64,000 nt of DNA from Pedobacter rhizosphaerae (GCF_900111155.1 NZ_FOGG01000003.1:241626-305625); one strand, 5' to 3'. Numbered from the stretch's first letter, positions 39,459 to 47,471 are shown. Made by a program: numbers and translations. The notes: generated by a model not told the origin, from the sequence alone.

Positions 39459-39487
39459 TTAATACGTTTTTCTAAAAATAGTAACCC
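39459..39487 (-). promoter_or_regulatory. ECF promoter proximal to the sigma gene
   Basis: Minus-strand GGGTTACT (39487-39480), 15 nt, then TATTAA (39464-39459), the same layout as the three lipoprotein promoters. Only 3 nt separate TATTAA from the GTG start, so its transcript would be leaderless. Confidence 0.6.
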
Positions 39488-39522
39488 AATATTAGTAAAA
39501 ATATTTATAGCTGTTACTTCGA

Positions 39523-39551
39523 TTAATACAACATACCTTAAAAGGGTAACC
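39523..39551 (-). promoter_or_regulatory. ECF promoter distal to the sigma gene
   Basis: Minus-strand GGTTACC (39551-39545), 16 nt, then TATTAA (39528-39523). It differs from the other copies by one base of spacing and would give a leader of about 60 nt. Confidence 0.45.
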
Positions 39552-39596
39552 TTCAGAGGCGAAAAAAATATTTTTTATCTTTTTTTTAAAATATTC

Positions 39597-39625
39597 GGGT
39601 TACCTTTTTACCTTTGCGGCATTAA
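39597..39625 (+). promoter_or_regulatory. ECF promoter of lipoprotein gene 1
   Basis: GGGTTACC (39597-39604), 15 nt, CATTAA (39620-39625); the ATG is 34 nt further. The spacer also contains TACCTTTG (39609-39616), a housekeeping -7 match, so dual promoter use is possible. Confidence 0.65.
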
Positions 39626-39659
39626 CGTTAAATTAATTACTTAAAAAAATTCGAAAAAA

Positions 39660-39881
39660 ATGAAAAATGCATTCAAATTAGGCTTTTTAGCTTTAGCTTT
39701 ATCTTTATCAGTTGTTGCTTGTAACTCAGAAAAAAAAGCTGAAGGTGCTGATACTACTGTAACTGATTCTTCTACTATCGTTACTGATACTAACAAAGTT
39801 GATACTACAGTTACTGATTCTACTGTAAAAGATACAGCTGTTAAAACTACTACTACAACTACTGAAGAAGTTAAACACTAG
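39660..39881 (+). CDS. Small Thr-rich lipoprotein, copy 1
   Basis: 73 residues. The signal peptide ends SVVA-C21, a lipobox. The mature part is acidic and Thr/Val-rich with a repeated DTTVTDSST/DTNKVD/TVTDSTVKD rhythm and a poly-Thr stretch before EEVKH. Copy 2 differs by three substitutions and one deleted residue. It probably sits in the outer or inner membrane as an exposed flexible chain. It is the first of three tandem genes, each with its own ECF-like promoter and terminator. I do not recognise a named family. Confidence 0.82.
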   Translation: MKNAFKLGFLALALSLSVVACNSEKKAEGADTTVTDSSTIVTDTNKVDTTVTDSTVKDTAVKTTTTTTEEVKH

Positions 39882-39896
39882 TCTAAACTAATAGAT

Positions 39897-39936
39897 ATAA
39901 AAAAGGCCTTTGGGATATCCCAAAGGCCTTTTTTAT
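39897..39936 (+). terminator. Terminator 1: perfect 40-nt palindrome
   Basis: The DNA is a perfect palindrome from 39897 to 39936 centred on GGGATATCCC with AAAGGCC arms. It is followed by TTTTT and further T runs, and lies 15 nt after the copy 1 stop. Confidence 0.93.
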
Positions 39937-39963
39937 TTTTTTTAACTTTTTTTTTATTTTTTA

Positions 39964-39992
39964 GGGTTACCTTTTTCACTTACCAGTATTAA
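39964..39992 (+). promoter_or_regulatory. ECF promoter of lipoprotein gene 2
   Basis: GGGTTACC (39964-39971), 15 nt, TATTAA (39987-39992); the ATG is 44 nt further. No TAnnTTTG box is present here, so the shared ECF-like pair is the only promoter signal. Confidence 0.65.
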
Positions 39993-40036
39993 CAAGTGTA
40001 AATTAATTAATTACTTAAAACAAAAATTCTAGAAAA

Positions 40037-40255
40037 ATGAAAAATGCATTCAAATTAGGCTTCTTAGCTTTAGCTTTATCTTTATCAGTTGTTGCTTGTA
40101 ACTCAGAAAAAAAAGCTGATGGTGCTGACACTACTTTAACTGATTCTTCAACTATCGTTACTGATACTAACAAAGTTGATACTGCAGTTACTGATTCTAC
40201 TGTAAAAGATACAGCTGTTAAAACTACTACTACTACTACAGAAGTTAAACACTAG
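40037..40255 (+). CDS. Small Thr-rich lipoprotein, copy 2
   Basis: 72 residues with the same signal and lipobox as copy 1 (C21) and the mature sequence NSEKKADGADTTLTDSST onward. Near-identity of both the gene and its upstream element to copy 1 points to recent duplication of the whole promoter-gene-terminator unit, although the terminator sequences differ. Confidence 0.82.
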   Translation: MKNAFKLGFLALALSLSVVACNSEKKADGADTTLTDSSTIVTDTNKVDTAVTDSTVKDTAVKTTTTTTEVKH

Positions 40256-40271
40256 TCTGATTCAATCTTAT

Positions 40272-40306
40272 AAAAAAATGTCTTAGAAATTCTAAGGCAT
40301 TTTTTT
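40272..40306 (+). terminator. Terminator 2
   Basis: CTTAGAA (40282-40288) and TTCTAAG (40290-40296) form the stem top, extended by a T-G wobble and ATG/CAT plus A/T pairs, then eight or more T residues. Confidence 0.85.
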
Positions 40307-40319
40307 TCGCCATTTTTTT

Positions 40320-40348
40320 GGGTTACCTTTTGATTTTCAAGGTATTAA
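40320..40348 (+). promoter_or_regulatory. ECF promoter of lipoprotein gene 3
   Basis: GGGTTACC (40320-40327), 15 nt, TATTAA (40343-40348); the ATG is 32 nt further at 40381. The spacer sequence differs from the other copies while both boxes are kept. Confidence 0.65.
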
Positions 40349-40380
40349 TAATATATATTAACCCTAAAACAATTATCAAA

Positions 40381-40602
40381 ATGAAAAATGCATTCAAATT
40401 AGGCTTCTTAGCCCTGGCTTTATCTTTAACTGTTGCAGCATGTGGAGGTTCTGGAAAAACTGGAACTGGTTCTGATACTACGGTTACAGATTCATCAACT
40501 ATCATTACCGACACTAATTCTGTTGACACTATCGTTAAAGATTCTACAGTTAAAGACACAACTGTTAAAGCAACGACTGAAAAAACTGAGGTTAAACCTT
40601 AA
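40381..40602 (+). CDS. Small Thr-rich lipoprotein, copy 3 (more divergent)
   Basis: 73 residues from ATG 40381; the frame extends upstream to 40318 but that start ignores the signal peptide shared with copies 1 and 2. The lipobox is TVAA-C21, then GGSGKTGTGSD replaces the NSEKK linker, followed by the same DTTVTDSSTI/DTNSVD rhythm and a tail KTEVKP. More divergent than copies 1 and 2, so it is likely the older duplicate. Confidence 0.82.
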   Translation: MKNAFKLGFLALALSLTVAACGGSGKTGTGSDTTVTDSSTIITDTNSVDTIVKDSTVKDTTVKATTEKTEVKP

Positions 40603-40623
40603 TTTGTTTCAAATAAGATCTAT

Positions 40624-40655
40624 AAACTGATTGAGTTTTATTACTCAATCAGTTT
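40624..40655 (+). terminator. Terminator 3
   Basis: AAACTGATTGAGT (40624-40636) and ACTCAATCAGTTT (40643-40655) form a perfect 13-bp stem with a 6-nt loop and a T tail. Confidence 0.93.
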
Positions 40656-40746
40656 TTTTATTTAAAGCTACGTGATGAATGAGAGACCTTTTGATGCCTA
40701 AAAGCATTTCTTTCATAATTTACCACTTAAAGTCCTTCAATTGTAG

Positions 40747-40754
40747 TAAATTTG
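40747..40754 (+). promoter_or_regulatory. Candidate purB -7 box
   Basis: TAAATTTG matches TAnnTTTG and lies 21 nt before the purB ATG. I see no good TTG at the right distance upstream, so confidence is limited. Confidence 0.4.
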
Positions 40755-40775
40755 CGGCAAAATATAATCCGCATA

Positions 40776-42122
40776 ATGAATTTAACCCCTTTACAAGCTA
40801 TTTCACCTGTTGACGGTAGATACAGAAAGACAACTGAAAGTTTAGCTAAATACTTTTCTGAAGAAGCATTAATCAAATATCGTGTTTTTGTAGAAATAGA
40901 GTACTTTATTGCGCTTTGCGAAATCAATTTACCTGGACTTGAAAACTTTGACAAAGGTCTTTATGCTGATTTAAGGAAAATACATGAAAACTTTTCTGAG
41001 ACTGATGCTTTAGAAGTTAAAGAAACTGAAAAGGTAACTAACCATGACGTTAAGGCGGTAGAATATTTTATCAAAAGTAAATTTGATGCTTTATCTCTGC
41101 AAGAATATAAAGAGTTTATCCATTTCGGATTAACCTCTCAGGACATCAATAATACAGCAATCCCCTTCTCTGTTAAGTTAGCCTTAGAAGAAAGCTATTA
41201 TCCAGCACTCAATGACTTAATAAATAAGATTAATGATCTGGCTGTAGAGTGGAAAGAGATTCCAATGTTGGCCCATACTCACGGACAACCAGCTTCACCA
41301 ACCAAACTGGGAAAAGAATTTTTAGTTTTTGCAGATCGTTTGGCTATTCAGCTGGAAGGTTTAAAATCAATTCCTAATAGTGCCAAATTTGGTGGTGCTA
41401 CAGGTAATTTTAATGCGCATCATATTGCGTACCCTCAAGTTAAATGGATAGATTTTTCTAACCAATTTGTGAATGATACCTTAGGGTTATCAAGGGCACA
41501 GCATACTACACAGATTGAACATTATGATCAATTTGCGGCGCAATGCGATGCATTGAAAAGAATCAACAATATTATTATTGACCTTGATCGTGATATCTGG
41601 ACTTACATTTCTAAAAATTACTTTAAACAGAAGATTAAAGCAGGAGAAATTGGTTCATCGGCTATGCCACATAAGGTTAACCCTATCGACTTTGAAAATG
41701 CTGAGGGTAATGCTGGTATTGCCAACGCATTATTTGAATTTTTTGCTGCAAAATTGCCAATCTCCAGATTACAAAGAGACTTAACTGATTCAACTGTTTT
41801 AAGAAACATTGGCGTTCCATTAGCACATACTTTAATCGCTATCAACTCTACGTTGCGTGGATTGAACAAAATTTTATTGAATGAAGCAGCATTAAATGCC
41901 GATTTGGATGACAACTGGGCGGTAGTTGCAGAAGCTATTCAAACTGTTTTGCGTAGAGAAAACTACCCCAATCCTTATGAAGCACTAAAGGAATTAACCA
42001 GAACCAATTCAAAAATAAATGCAGAAAGCATTGCGAACTTTATTGATGGTTTGGATGTAACAGAAGCAATTAAGGTACAATTGAGAACGATTACCCCTTT
42101 TAATTATACTGGTCTTTATTAA
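40776..42122 (+). CDS. purB: Adenylosuccinate lyase
   Basis: 448 residues from ATG 40776 (MNLTPLQAISPVDGRYR); the in-frame start 24 nt upstream is not family-like. It cleaves SAICAR and adenylosuccinate in purine synthesis. The fumarase/aspartase-superfamily signature GSSAMPHKVNPIDFENAEG is present, with THGQPASPTKLGKE and the early TSQDINNTA. SPVDGRY near the N-terminus marks the E. coli-like long PurB group. It stands alone with its own promoter candidate. Confidence 0.96.
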   Translation: MNLTPLQAISPVDGRYRKTTESLAKYFSEEALIKYRVFVEIEYFIALCEINLPGLENFDKGLYADLRKIHENFSETDALEVKETEKVTNHDVKAVEYFIKSKFDALSLQEYKEFIHFGLTSQDINNTAIPFSVKLALEESYYPALNDLINKINDLAVEWKEIPMLAHTHGQPASPTKLGKEFLVFADRLAIQLEGLKSIPNSAKFGGATGNFNAHHIAYPQVKWIDFSNQFVNDTLGLSRAQHTTQIEHYDQFAAQCDALKRINNIIIDLDRDIWTYISKNYFKQKIKAGEIGSSAMPHKVNPIDFENAEGNAGIANALFEFFAAKLPISRLQRDLTDSTVLRNIGVPLAHTLIAINSTLRGLNKILLNEAALNADLDDNWAVVAEAIQTVLRRENYPNPYEALKELTRTNSKINAESIANFIDGLDVTEAIKVQLRTITPFNYTGLY

Positions 42123-42181
42123 GATTCATTAAATTGACGCTAAACAGACAGCCTAAAAAATTTTAATTGATTGGGATTTGT

Positions 42182-42189
42182 TAATTTTG
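42182..42189 (+). promoter_or_regulatory. Candidate -7 box before the Nfu gene
   Basis: TAATTTTG matches TAnnTTTG and ends 21 nt before the ATG at 42211. No clear -33 TTG at standard spacing. Confidence 0.35.
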
Positions 42190-42210
42190 TTTATTCTAAT
42201 TGATTAAGAC

Positions 42211-42762
42211 ATGACTATTAACGTATATACAGAACAAACTCCGAATCCAGCAACCATGAAATTTATGGTTAACAAGCTGTTGATTAACGGAAGTGAAGAT
42301 TTTGCAACCAAAGAAAGTGCAGAGCATTCACCGTTCGCAAAAGAATTATTCAAGTTTAGCTTTGTTGCGGGTGTATTCTTCGCTAGTAATTTTGTTACTA
42401 TTACTAAAACTGAAGATGCAGAATGGCCAGATATAGAGCCAATTCTTAAAGAATTTGTTAAGGGTGCTGTAGAATCTGAATTGAAAATAAAAGAAGCTTC
42501 AGCAGATGAGGCTCCTGTATTTGAAGGCTCGGAAACTGAAATCAAAATTCAGCAGATATTGCACGATTATGTTCGTCCGGCTGTTGAACAAGATGGAGGA
42601 GCAATTACCTATAAATCTTTTGATGAAGGCGTGGTAACTGTAGAGCTAAGAGGATCTTGTAGTGGTTGTCCTTCTTCAACCATCACCCTGAAATCGGGCA
42701 TTCAAAATCTTTTACAAAGAATGGTTCCTGAAGTTACAGAAGTAGTTTCTGAAGCATTATAA
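42211..42762 (+). CDS. NifU-family Fe-S scaffold/carrier (Nfu)
   Basis: 183 residues. Residues about 1-90 match the Nfu N-terminal domain (YTEQTPNPATMKF), and 100-175 the NifU C-terminal domain with the cluster-binding CXXC in GSCSGCPSSTITLK. It receives and delivers [4Fe-4S] clusters to apoproteins in the cytoplasm. The two-domain layout is the same as in mitochondrial and many bacterial Nfu proteins. A strong terminator follows. Confidence 0.93.
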   Translation: MTINVYTEQTPNPATMKFMVNKLLINGSEDFATKESAEHSPFAKELFKFSFVAGVFFASNFVTITKTEDAEWPDIEPILKEFVKGAVESELKIKEASADEAPVFEGSETEIKIQQILHDYVRPAVEQDGGAITYKSFDEGVVTVELRGSCSGCPSSTITLKSGIQNLLQRMVPEVTEVVSEAL

Positions 42763-42791
42763 CTGAGCATTTTTCATAGTTTCTATAATTT

Positions 42792-42822
42792 GAAAGGGTC
42801 CGAACATTGTTCGGACCCTTTC
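42792..42822 (+). terminator. Rho-independent terminator of the Nfu gene
   Basis: GAAAGGGTCCGAA (42792-42804) and TTCGGACCCTTTC (42810-42822) form a perfect 13-bp stem around CATTG, followed by seven T residues. Confidence 0.93.
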
Positions 42823-42852
42823 TTTTTTTATGAATTCGTTAATAATGGTCAG

Positions 42853-43644
42853 TTAAAAATATTTCTTAATGGCCGTAAGCATCTCATTGGAAAGCTTGCC
42901 ATTGGTAGCCACAATTTCTCTTTTGTCAAAATAGGCTGATCCTCCGGAAAAATCAAAAATCTCCCCACCTGCCTGTTGGATGATATAACAACCAGCAGCA
43001 AAATCCCACTGTTGTAAATTATATTCAAAAAAGGCATCAAATCGCCCACAGGCCACATATACTAAGTCTACAGCAGCTGCGCCTATCCTGCGTACCCCAT
43101 GGCTTTTCTGCATCATTTCAGTTAATAGCTGAACATATTGCGCTTGTTTATCAAACTCATAATATGGAAATCCGGTAGCCAACAAACTCGATTTTAAATC
43201 GGGATTATCAGAAACCTTTATTCCCTTTTTATTCAGGTACGCCTTTCCACCTTTGTAAGCGTAAAACATCTCTGCCCTGTTTAATTCATAAACCACGCCC
43301 ACAACAGGAATACCATCTTCATAAAGTGCTACACTGATTGCATAAGTTGGGATTCCATGAATAAAATTAGTAGTACCATCCAATGGATCAATAATCCACT
43401 TATAAGTTTTTCCCTCTCTATTAATCGTTTTCTCTTCTGTTAAGAATCCAGCATCAGGAATAAGTTTTTCAAGGTTTTGCACAAGTTTCTGTTCCGCAGT
43501 TTTATCTACGTAAGAAACCATATCATTTAAACCCTTATACTCAATTTTATTGAGATCGAATTGCATGGCCTCTTTCCGTATAAAATTTCCGGTGAGCCTC
43601 ACAATTGAGATCACTTTATTGCATAGTAATTCGTAATTCATCAT
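42853..43644 (-). CDS. Inositol monophosphatase family protein
   Basis: 263 residues. The metal-binding motifs are EE in GFLTEEKT, DPLDGTTNFIHG near residues 86-97, and the C-terminal WDFAAG. It hydrolyses inositol-1-phosphate or related sugar phosphates, and the SuhB-type group can also contact RNA polymerase; substrate is not known here. It follows lgt by 35 nt on the same strand. Confidence 0.94.
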   Translation of the reverse strand: MMNYELLCNKVISIVRLTGNFIRKEAMQFDLNKIEYKGLNDMVSYVDKTAEQKLVQNLEKLIPDAGFLTEEKTINREGKTYKWIIDPLDGTTNFIHGIPTYAISVALYEDGIPVVGVVYELNRAEMFYAYKGGKAYLNKKGIKVSDNPDLKSSLLATGFPYYEFDKQAQYVQLLTEMMQKSHGVRRIGAAAVDLVYVACGRFDAFFEYNLQQWDFAAGCYIIQQAGGEIFDFSGGSAYFDKREIVATNGKLSNEMLTAIKKYF

Positions 43645-43679
43645 TGTTTAACAAAAGTGTAAAGAATTGGTTGAGTAAT

Positions 43680-44837
43680 TTATGATTTTAACTCCAATTC
43701 ATTTTTATTTCTTAATGAATAGATACAAAGCGCTGTACCACCAATAACCAAAATGGTAGAAATCATTTCTGCTTGTGTAAATGATAAGCCAAAAACATGA
43801 TATTTTGAATTTACACGGATTAATTCGATGCAGAATCTTTCTAGACCATTTAAGATCATATATATACCGAACATTAAGCCTGGTGCTTTTATCTTATCGC
43901 GGATGCTCCATAAAAAAGCAAAAAGTAACAAACAAATAATTACTTCATAAATTGGAGTTGGGTATACTCCTTGTGGCAATTCATTGCAATATTTACCTAC
44001 ACAGTTAGGAATTGGAATTCCTTCCCCTACTACGTTATTTGGATACTTATAAGACCATAACCAATCTGGCAACCAAGTAAAGGGTTTCGGATTTGGATTT
44101 GGAATTCCCCAATCCCCATCGCCAGACATGTGACAGCCTATGCGTCCTACTGCATATGCTAACATCATACCGGGTCCACCAACATCGAGCATATGCAAGG
44201 GCTTAATGCCGTTCTTTTTAGCGATATACAATACCGCTGCACCTCCGCAAATTAAACCACCATAAAATGTTAAACCGCTAAATGAGAGTAAACGTTCTAT
44301 CGGATGCTGAACAAAATCATCCCAATATTCTAAATTATCAAAAAATTTAGCCCCTAAAAAACCCCATATAGCTGCCCATACAATAAGGTTACTCATCAAT
44401 TGGTATGGATGAACCAATACTTTAGTTTCCTTTGGTTTATCTAGTTTATTTTTTTCTTTTTCCTTATAATCCCAGTAGGCAAAGAGACCTGCAAAAAATA
44501 ATCCACCCAAAATATTTCCCTTTGCTGACATTAAAATTGACTGTGCGTCATTAACAAACATTTTATAGTTTACCAATGCATAAACCAGCTTATAACCAAT
44601 TAAGAATCCAAACAGGGCATTCATAATTAATTCTGAAACAGTGGCTGGCTTGCCCAAAATTATTGTTTTTTGCACTGGATGTAATACACCCAAGGCTTCT
44701 TTACGTTTTAATTCTTTCGTGAACGCCCAATATCCGGCAACGAAGGCTAACGCAACAAATACGCCAAATGTATTAAACGGTAAAGGTAAGTTGATGCCTA
44801 AAAAATATTCTAGAAAATGTGATACGGTAGGAAACAT
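43680..44837 (-). CDS. lgt: Prolipoprotein diacylglyceryl transferase
   Basis: 385 residues, longer than the usual 260-300. It is a polytopic inner membrane enzyme that attaches diacylglycerol to lipobox cysteines of exported lipoproteins, so it serves all lipoproteins noted in this window. The conserved patch FYGGLICGGAAVLYIAKK followed by DVGGPGMMLAYAVGRIGC and GDGDWG identifies it. Extra length comes from a Lys-rich cytoplasmic loop near residues 125-145 and other insertions. It precedes the inositol monophosphatase gene. Confidence 0.94.
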   Translation of the reverse strand: MFPTVSHFLEYFLGINLPLPFNTFGVFVALAFVAGYWAFTKELKRKEALGVLHPVQKTIILGKPATVSELIMNALFGFLIGYKLVYALVNYKMFVNDAQSILMSAKGNILGGLFFAGLFAYWDYKEKEKNKLDKPKETKVLVHPYQLMSNLIVWAAIWGFLGAKFFDNLEYWDDFVQHPIERLLSFSGLTFYGGLICGGAAVLYIAKKNGIKPLHMLDVGGPGMMLAYAVGRIGCHMSGDGDWGIPNPNPKPFTWLPDWLWSYKYPNNVVGEGIPIPNCVGKYCNELPQGVYPTPIYEVIICLLLFAFLWSIRDKIKAPGLMFGIYMILNGLERFCIELIRVNSKYHVFGLSFTQAEMISTILVIGGTALCIYSLRNKNELELKS

Positions 44838-44977
44838 ATAAATTATTTGTTGCGAAGATAGTAAAGAAAGCTGAAAGGCTAAAGACCAAAAATGGCCGAG
44901 GAAATCAGGATCTTGAGGAAAAAGGCGTGATGGAAAACACGGTAGAAAAAAATCGCCTTAATGGTTGATTATATTTG

Positions 44978-45370
44978 ATGTAAAATGGAAAGGTGGAAGA
45001 TGGAATCCTTAAGAATAGCCTTAATTACTGCTTCTCTTTGATGTAAAATGGAAAGATGGACGATGGACATCCTAAGAACATACTTAATGACTGCTTCTCT
45101 TTAATGTAAAATGGAAGATGGAATCCTTAAGAATAGCCTTAATTACTGCTTCTCTTTAATGTAAAATGGAAAGATGGAAAATGGACTTACAAAAGAGTAA
45201 CTCAATAACAGTTTATCGTTTGATGTAAAATGGAATAATGGAAGATGGAAATCCTAAGAATAGCCCTAATGACTGCTTTTCTATAATGTAAAATGAAAAG
45301 GTGGAAAATTGACTACAAAAGAGTAACTCTATAAAGGTTTATCATTTGATGTAAAATGGAAGATGGATTT
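44978..45370. repeat. Seven units of about 62 bp
   Basis: (G/A)ATGTAAAATGGAA begins at 44978, 45040, 45103, 45159, 45222, 45285 and 45348, mostly 62-63 bp apart. Two spacer types recur: CCTTAAGAATAGCCTTAATTACTGCTT and TTACAAAAGAGTAACTCAATAA. It fills most of the 602-bp gap between lgt and mtaB. No ORF is seen. Confidence 0.85.
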
Positions 45371-45439
45371 ACAAAGAATATTCCTTAGAATGTGGTGTGT
45401 CCAGGCTATGGACTAAAGACTTTGGACTAAGGACTCCCT

Positions 45440-46762
45440 CTAATGCTGTGCGTAAACGGTTTCCAGTTCTTCTACCTCTACTTCACCATCAGCCGTAATT
45501 CCAACCAATTTAACGCCTTTAAGTTCATTCACCAATAAAGGATCATACTTAGCACGGACTTTTACATAGTTTTTGGTGAATCCATGCATGTAACCGGCCT
45601 TTTGATCTGCTTCAAAAAGTACTTCAGCCTTACTACCTATCTGAGATTCGTAGAAGGCTCTGCGTTTTTTATCTGAGAGAATATGCAGCATTTTACTGCG
45701 ATCGTTACGCTCGCTTCCCGCTACCACACCTTTCATTTCTGCCGCAGCAGTTTGCTCACGTTCTGAATAGGTAAACACATGTAAATAAGAGATATCAAGA
45801 CCGTTTAAGAACTGATAAGTATCTAGAAAATCTTCTTTTGTTTCTCCAGGAAATCCTACAATTACATCTACGCCAATACAGCAATGCGGTATCACTTCTT
45901 TGATCTTTGCAACACGCTCTACGTATAAGTCTCTACGATAACGGCGGCGCATTAAGCCTAGAACCTTATCAGATCCTGATTGCAATGGAATATGAAAATG
46001 AGGCACAAAGCGCTTAGATTTCGCTACAAACTCAATAATTTCGTTACTTAATAAATTAGGCTCAATTGATGAAATCCTAATTCTTTCTATTCCTTCAACC
46101 TCATCTAAAGCTTTAACCAGGTCGAAAAATTTATCTTCACGTTCACCATTTCTGATTCCGAAATCACCAAGATTCACTCCTGTTAATACAATTTCCTTCA
46201 CACCACTTTCGGCAATTAATTTTGCTCTGTTTACCACATTTTCTATGGTATCACTACGACTTGCGCCACGTGCCAAAGGAATTGTACAATATGTACATGG
46301 GTAATCACAACCATCCTGCACCTTCAAGAAAGTACGCGTACGATCACCAATGGAATAAGAGGCGATAAAATTATGATTAACCTTCTCTATATTCGTTTGA
46401 TGAACAACGGCTTTGGGTTGTTTAGTTAAATCTGTAATGTATTCGATAATTCTAAATTTCTCGGCAGCACCCAAAACCATATCTACTCCTTCTATTTCAG
46501 AAATTTCCTGGGGTTTTAATTGTGCATAACACCCCACAATGGTTACAAATGCATTTGGGGAATACTTGAGCGCTTCTTTAACTACCTTGCGACATTTTTT
46601 GTCGGCATGATCTGTTACAGAACAAGTGTTGATCACATAAACATCAGCCTGATCTTGAAATTCTACCACACTGTACCCGGCATCGGCGAATAAACGACCA
46701 ATGGTTGAAGTTTCAGAAAAGTTTAGCTTACAGCCTAATGTATAAAATGCGACCTTTTTCAT
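45440..46762 (-). CDS. mtaB: tRNA t6A37 methylthiotransferase MtaB
   Basis: 440 residues. MtaB adds methylthio to t6A at position 37 of tRNA-Lys and others, using two [4Fe-4S] clusters and SAM. The N-terminal UPF0004 cluster cysteines are visible in LGCKLNFSE, NTCSVTDHAD and VGCYAQ; the radical SAM triad is CDYPCTYCTIPLARG near 152-166. A C-terminal TRAM domain is present. The TAnnTTTG box ends 8 nt before the ATG. Confidence 0.95.
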   Translation of the reverse strand: MKKVAFYTLGCKLNFSETSTIGRLFADAGYSVVEFQDQADVYVINTCSVTDHADKKCRKVVKEALKYSPNAFVTIVGCYAQLKPQEISEIEGVDMVLGAAEKFRIIEYITDLTKQPKAVVHQTNIEKVNHNFIASYSIGDRTRTFLKVQDGCDYPCTYCTIPLARGASRSDTIENVVNRAKLIAESGVKEIVLTGVNLGDFGIRNGEREDKFFDLVKALDEVEGIERIRISSIEPNLLSNEIIEFVAKSKRFVPHFHIPLQSGSDKVLGLMRRRYRRDLYVERVAKIKEVIPHCCIGVDVIVGFPGETKEDFLDTYQFLNGLDISYLHVFTYSEREQTAAAEMKGVVAGSERNDRSKMLHILSDKKRRAFYESQIGSKAEVLFEADQKAGYMHGFTKNYVKVRAKYDPLLVNELKGVKLVGITADGEVEVEELETVYAQH

Positions 46763-46770
46763 TTAGCCTG

Positions 46771-46799
46771 CAAAGATAAGAAATTTGTTTGTAGTACAA
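46771..46799 (-). promoter_or_regulatory. mtaB promoter with a very short leader
   Basis: TTG (46799-46797) lies 18 nt before TATCTTTG (46778-46771), a full consensus. The ATG follows after 8 nt, leaving a leader of at most a few nucleotides. Confidence 0.55.
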
Positions 46800-46900
46800 G
46801 CCCGAGAAAGGGATGAGCTCATAAATTACAGAGAAATAACAATACAGTTTTAGGTTAACGGTTTTAAGTTACCGGTCAACTGATTGAGTGCAATATCAAA

Positions 46901-47467
46901 TTATTCTTTCCAGCGGTAGCTATCCTGTTCGAATCCAGCTAAATCTAAAACTCTACTGATTACCGTACCAGCTACCTCCTCTAGTGTTTTGGGCAGGCTA
47001 TAAAAGGATGGATTGGCAGGGCAAATTATTCCTCCCGCTTCGGTAACGATTTTCATGTTATTAATATGAATTAAACTAAAAGGTGTATCCCTAACCACAG
47101 CAATTAACTTTCTGCGTTCCTTTAAAATAACATCGGCAGCTCGTGTAATCAGGTCATTTGATATGCCATGTGCAATACGTCCGAGTGTTCCCATCGAACA
47201 AGGAACAATAATCATGGTATCGTACTTAGCTGATCCAGAAGCGAAGGGTGCATTAAAATCATTTTTATGATAGAAAGTAAAACTGTTGTCGTTGTAATGC
47301 TGATTTCCCAATTCAAACTGCCAAACTTCCTTGGCATTATCACTCATAACAACGCCAACCTGCTCTATTTGCTCATGAAGAATGGTTAATTGATCAAATA
47401 AAACCTTTGCGTAAACAGCTCCGCTCGCACCTGTAACTGCAACTATTACCTTCTTTTTTTTAGTCAT
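46901..47467 (-). CDS. ubiX: Flavin prenyltransferase UbiX
   Basis: 188 residues from ATG 47467 (MTKKKKVIVAVTGASG); the extension to 47503 overlaps a promoter and hairpin. UbiX links dimethylallyl phosphate to FMN to make the prenylated FMN used by UbiD decarboxylases, one of which is encoded at 21.9-23.7 kb. Family marks: TGASGAVYAKVLFD, CSMGTLGRIAHGISNDLITRAADV and ERRKLIAVVRDTPFSLIHINNM. Confidence 0.95.
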   Translation of the reverse strand: MTKKKKVIVAVTGASGAVYAKVLFDQLTILHEQIEQVGVVMSDNAKEVWQFELGNQHYNDNSFTFYHKNDFNAPFASGSAKYDTMIIVPCSMGTLGRIAHGISNDLITRAADVILKERRKLIAVVRDTPFSLIHINNMKIVTEAGGIICPANPSFYSLPKTLEEVAGTVISRVLDLAGFEQDSYRWKE

Positions 47468-47471
47468 AAAA

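Noticed and set aside
44978..45370. Possible CRISPR array
   Set aside because: Spacers are not unique: two spacer sequences recur several times, the period is irregular (56-63 bp), and no cas genes are near.
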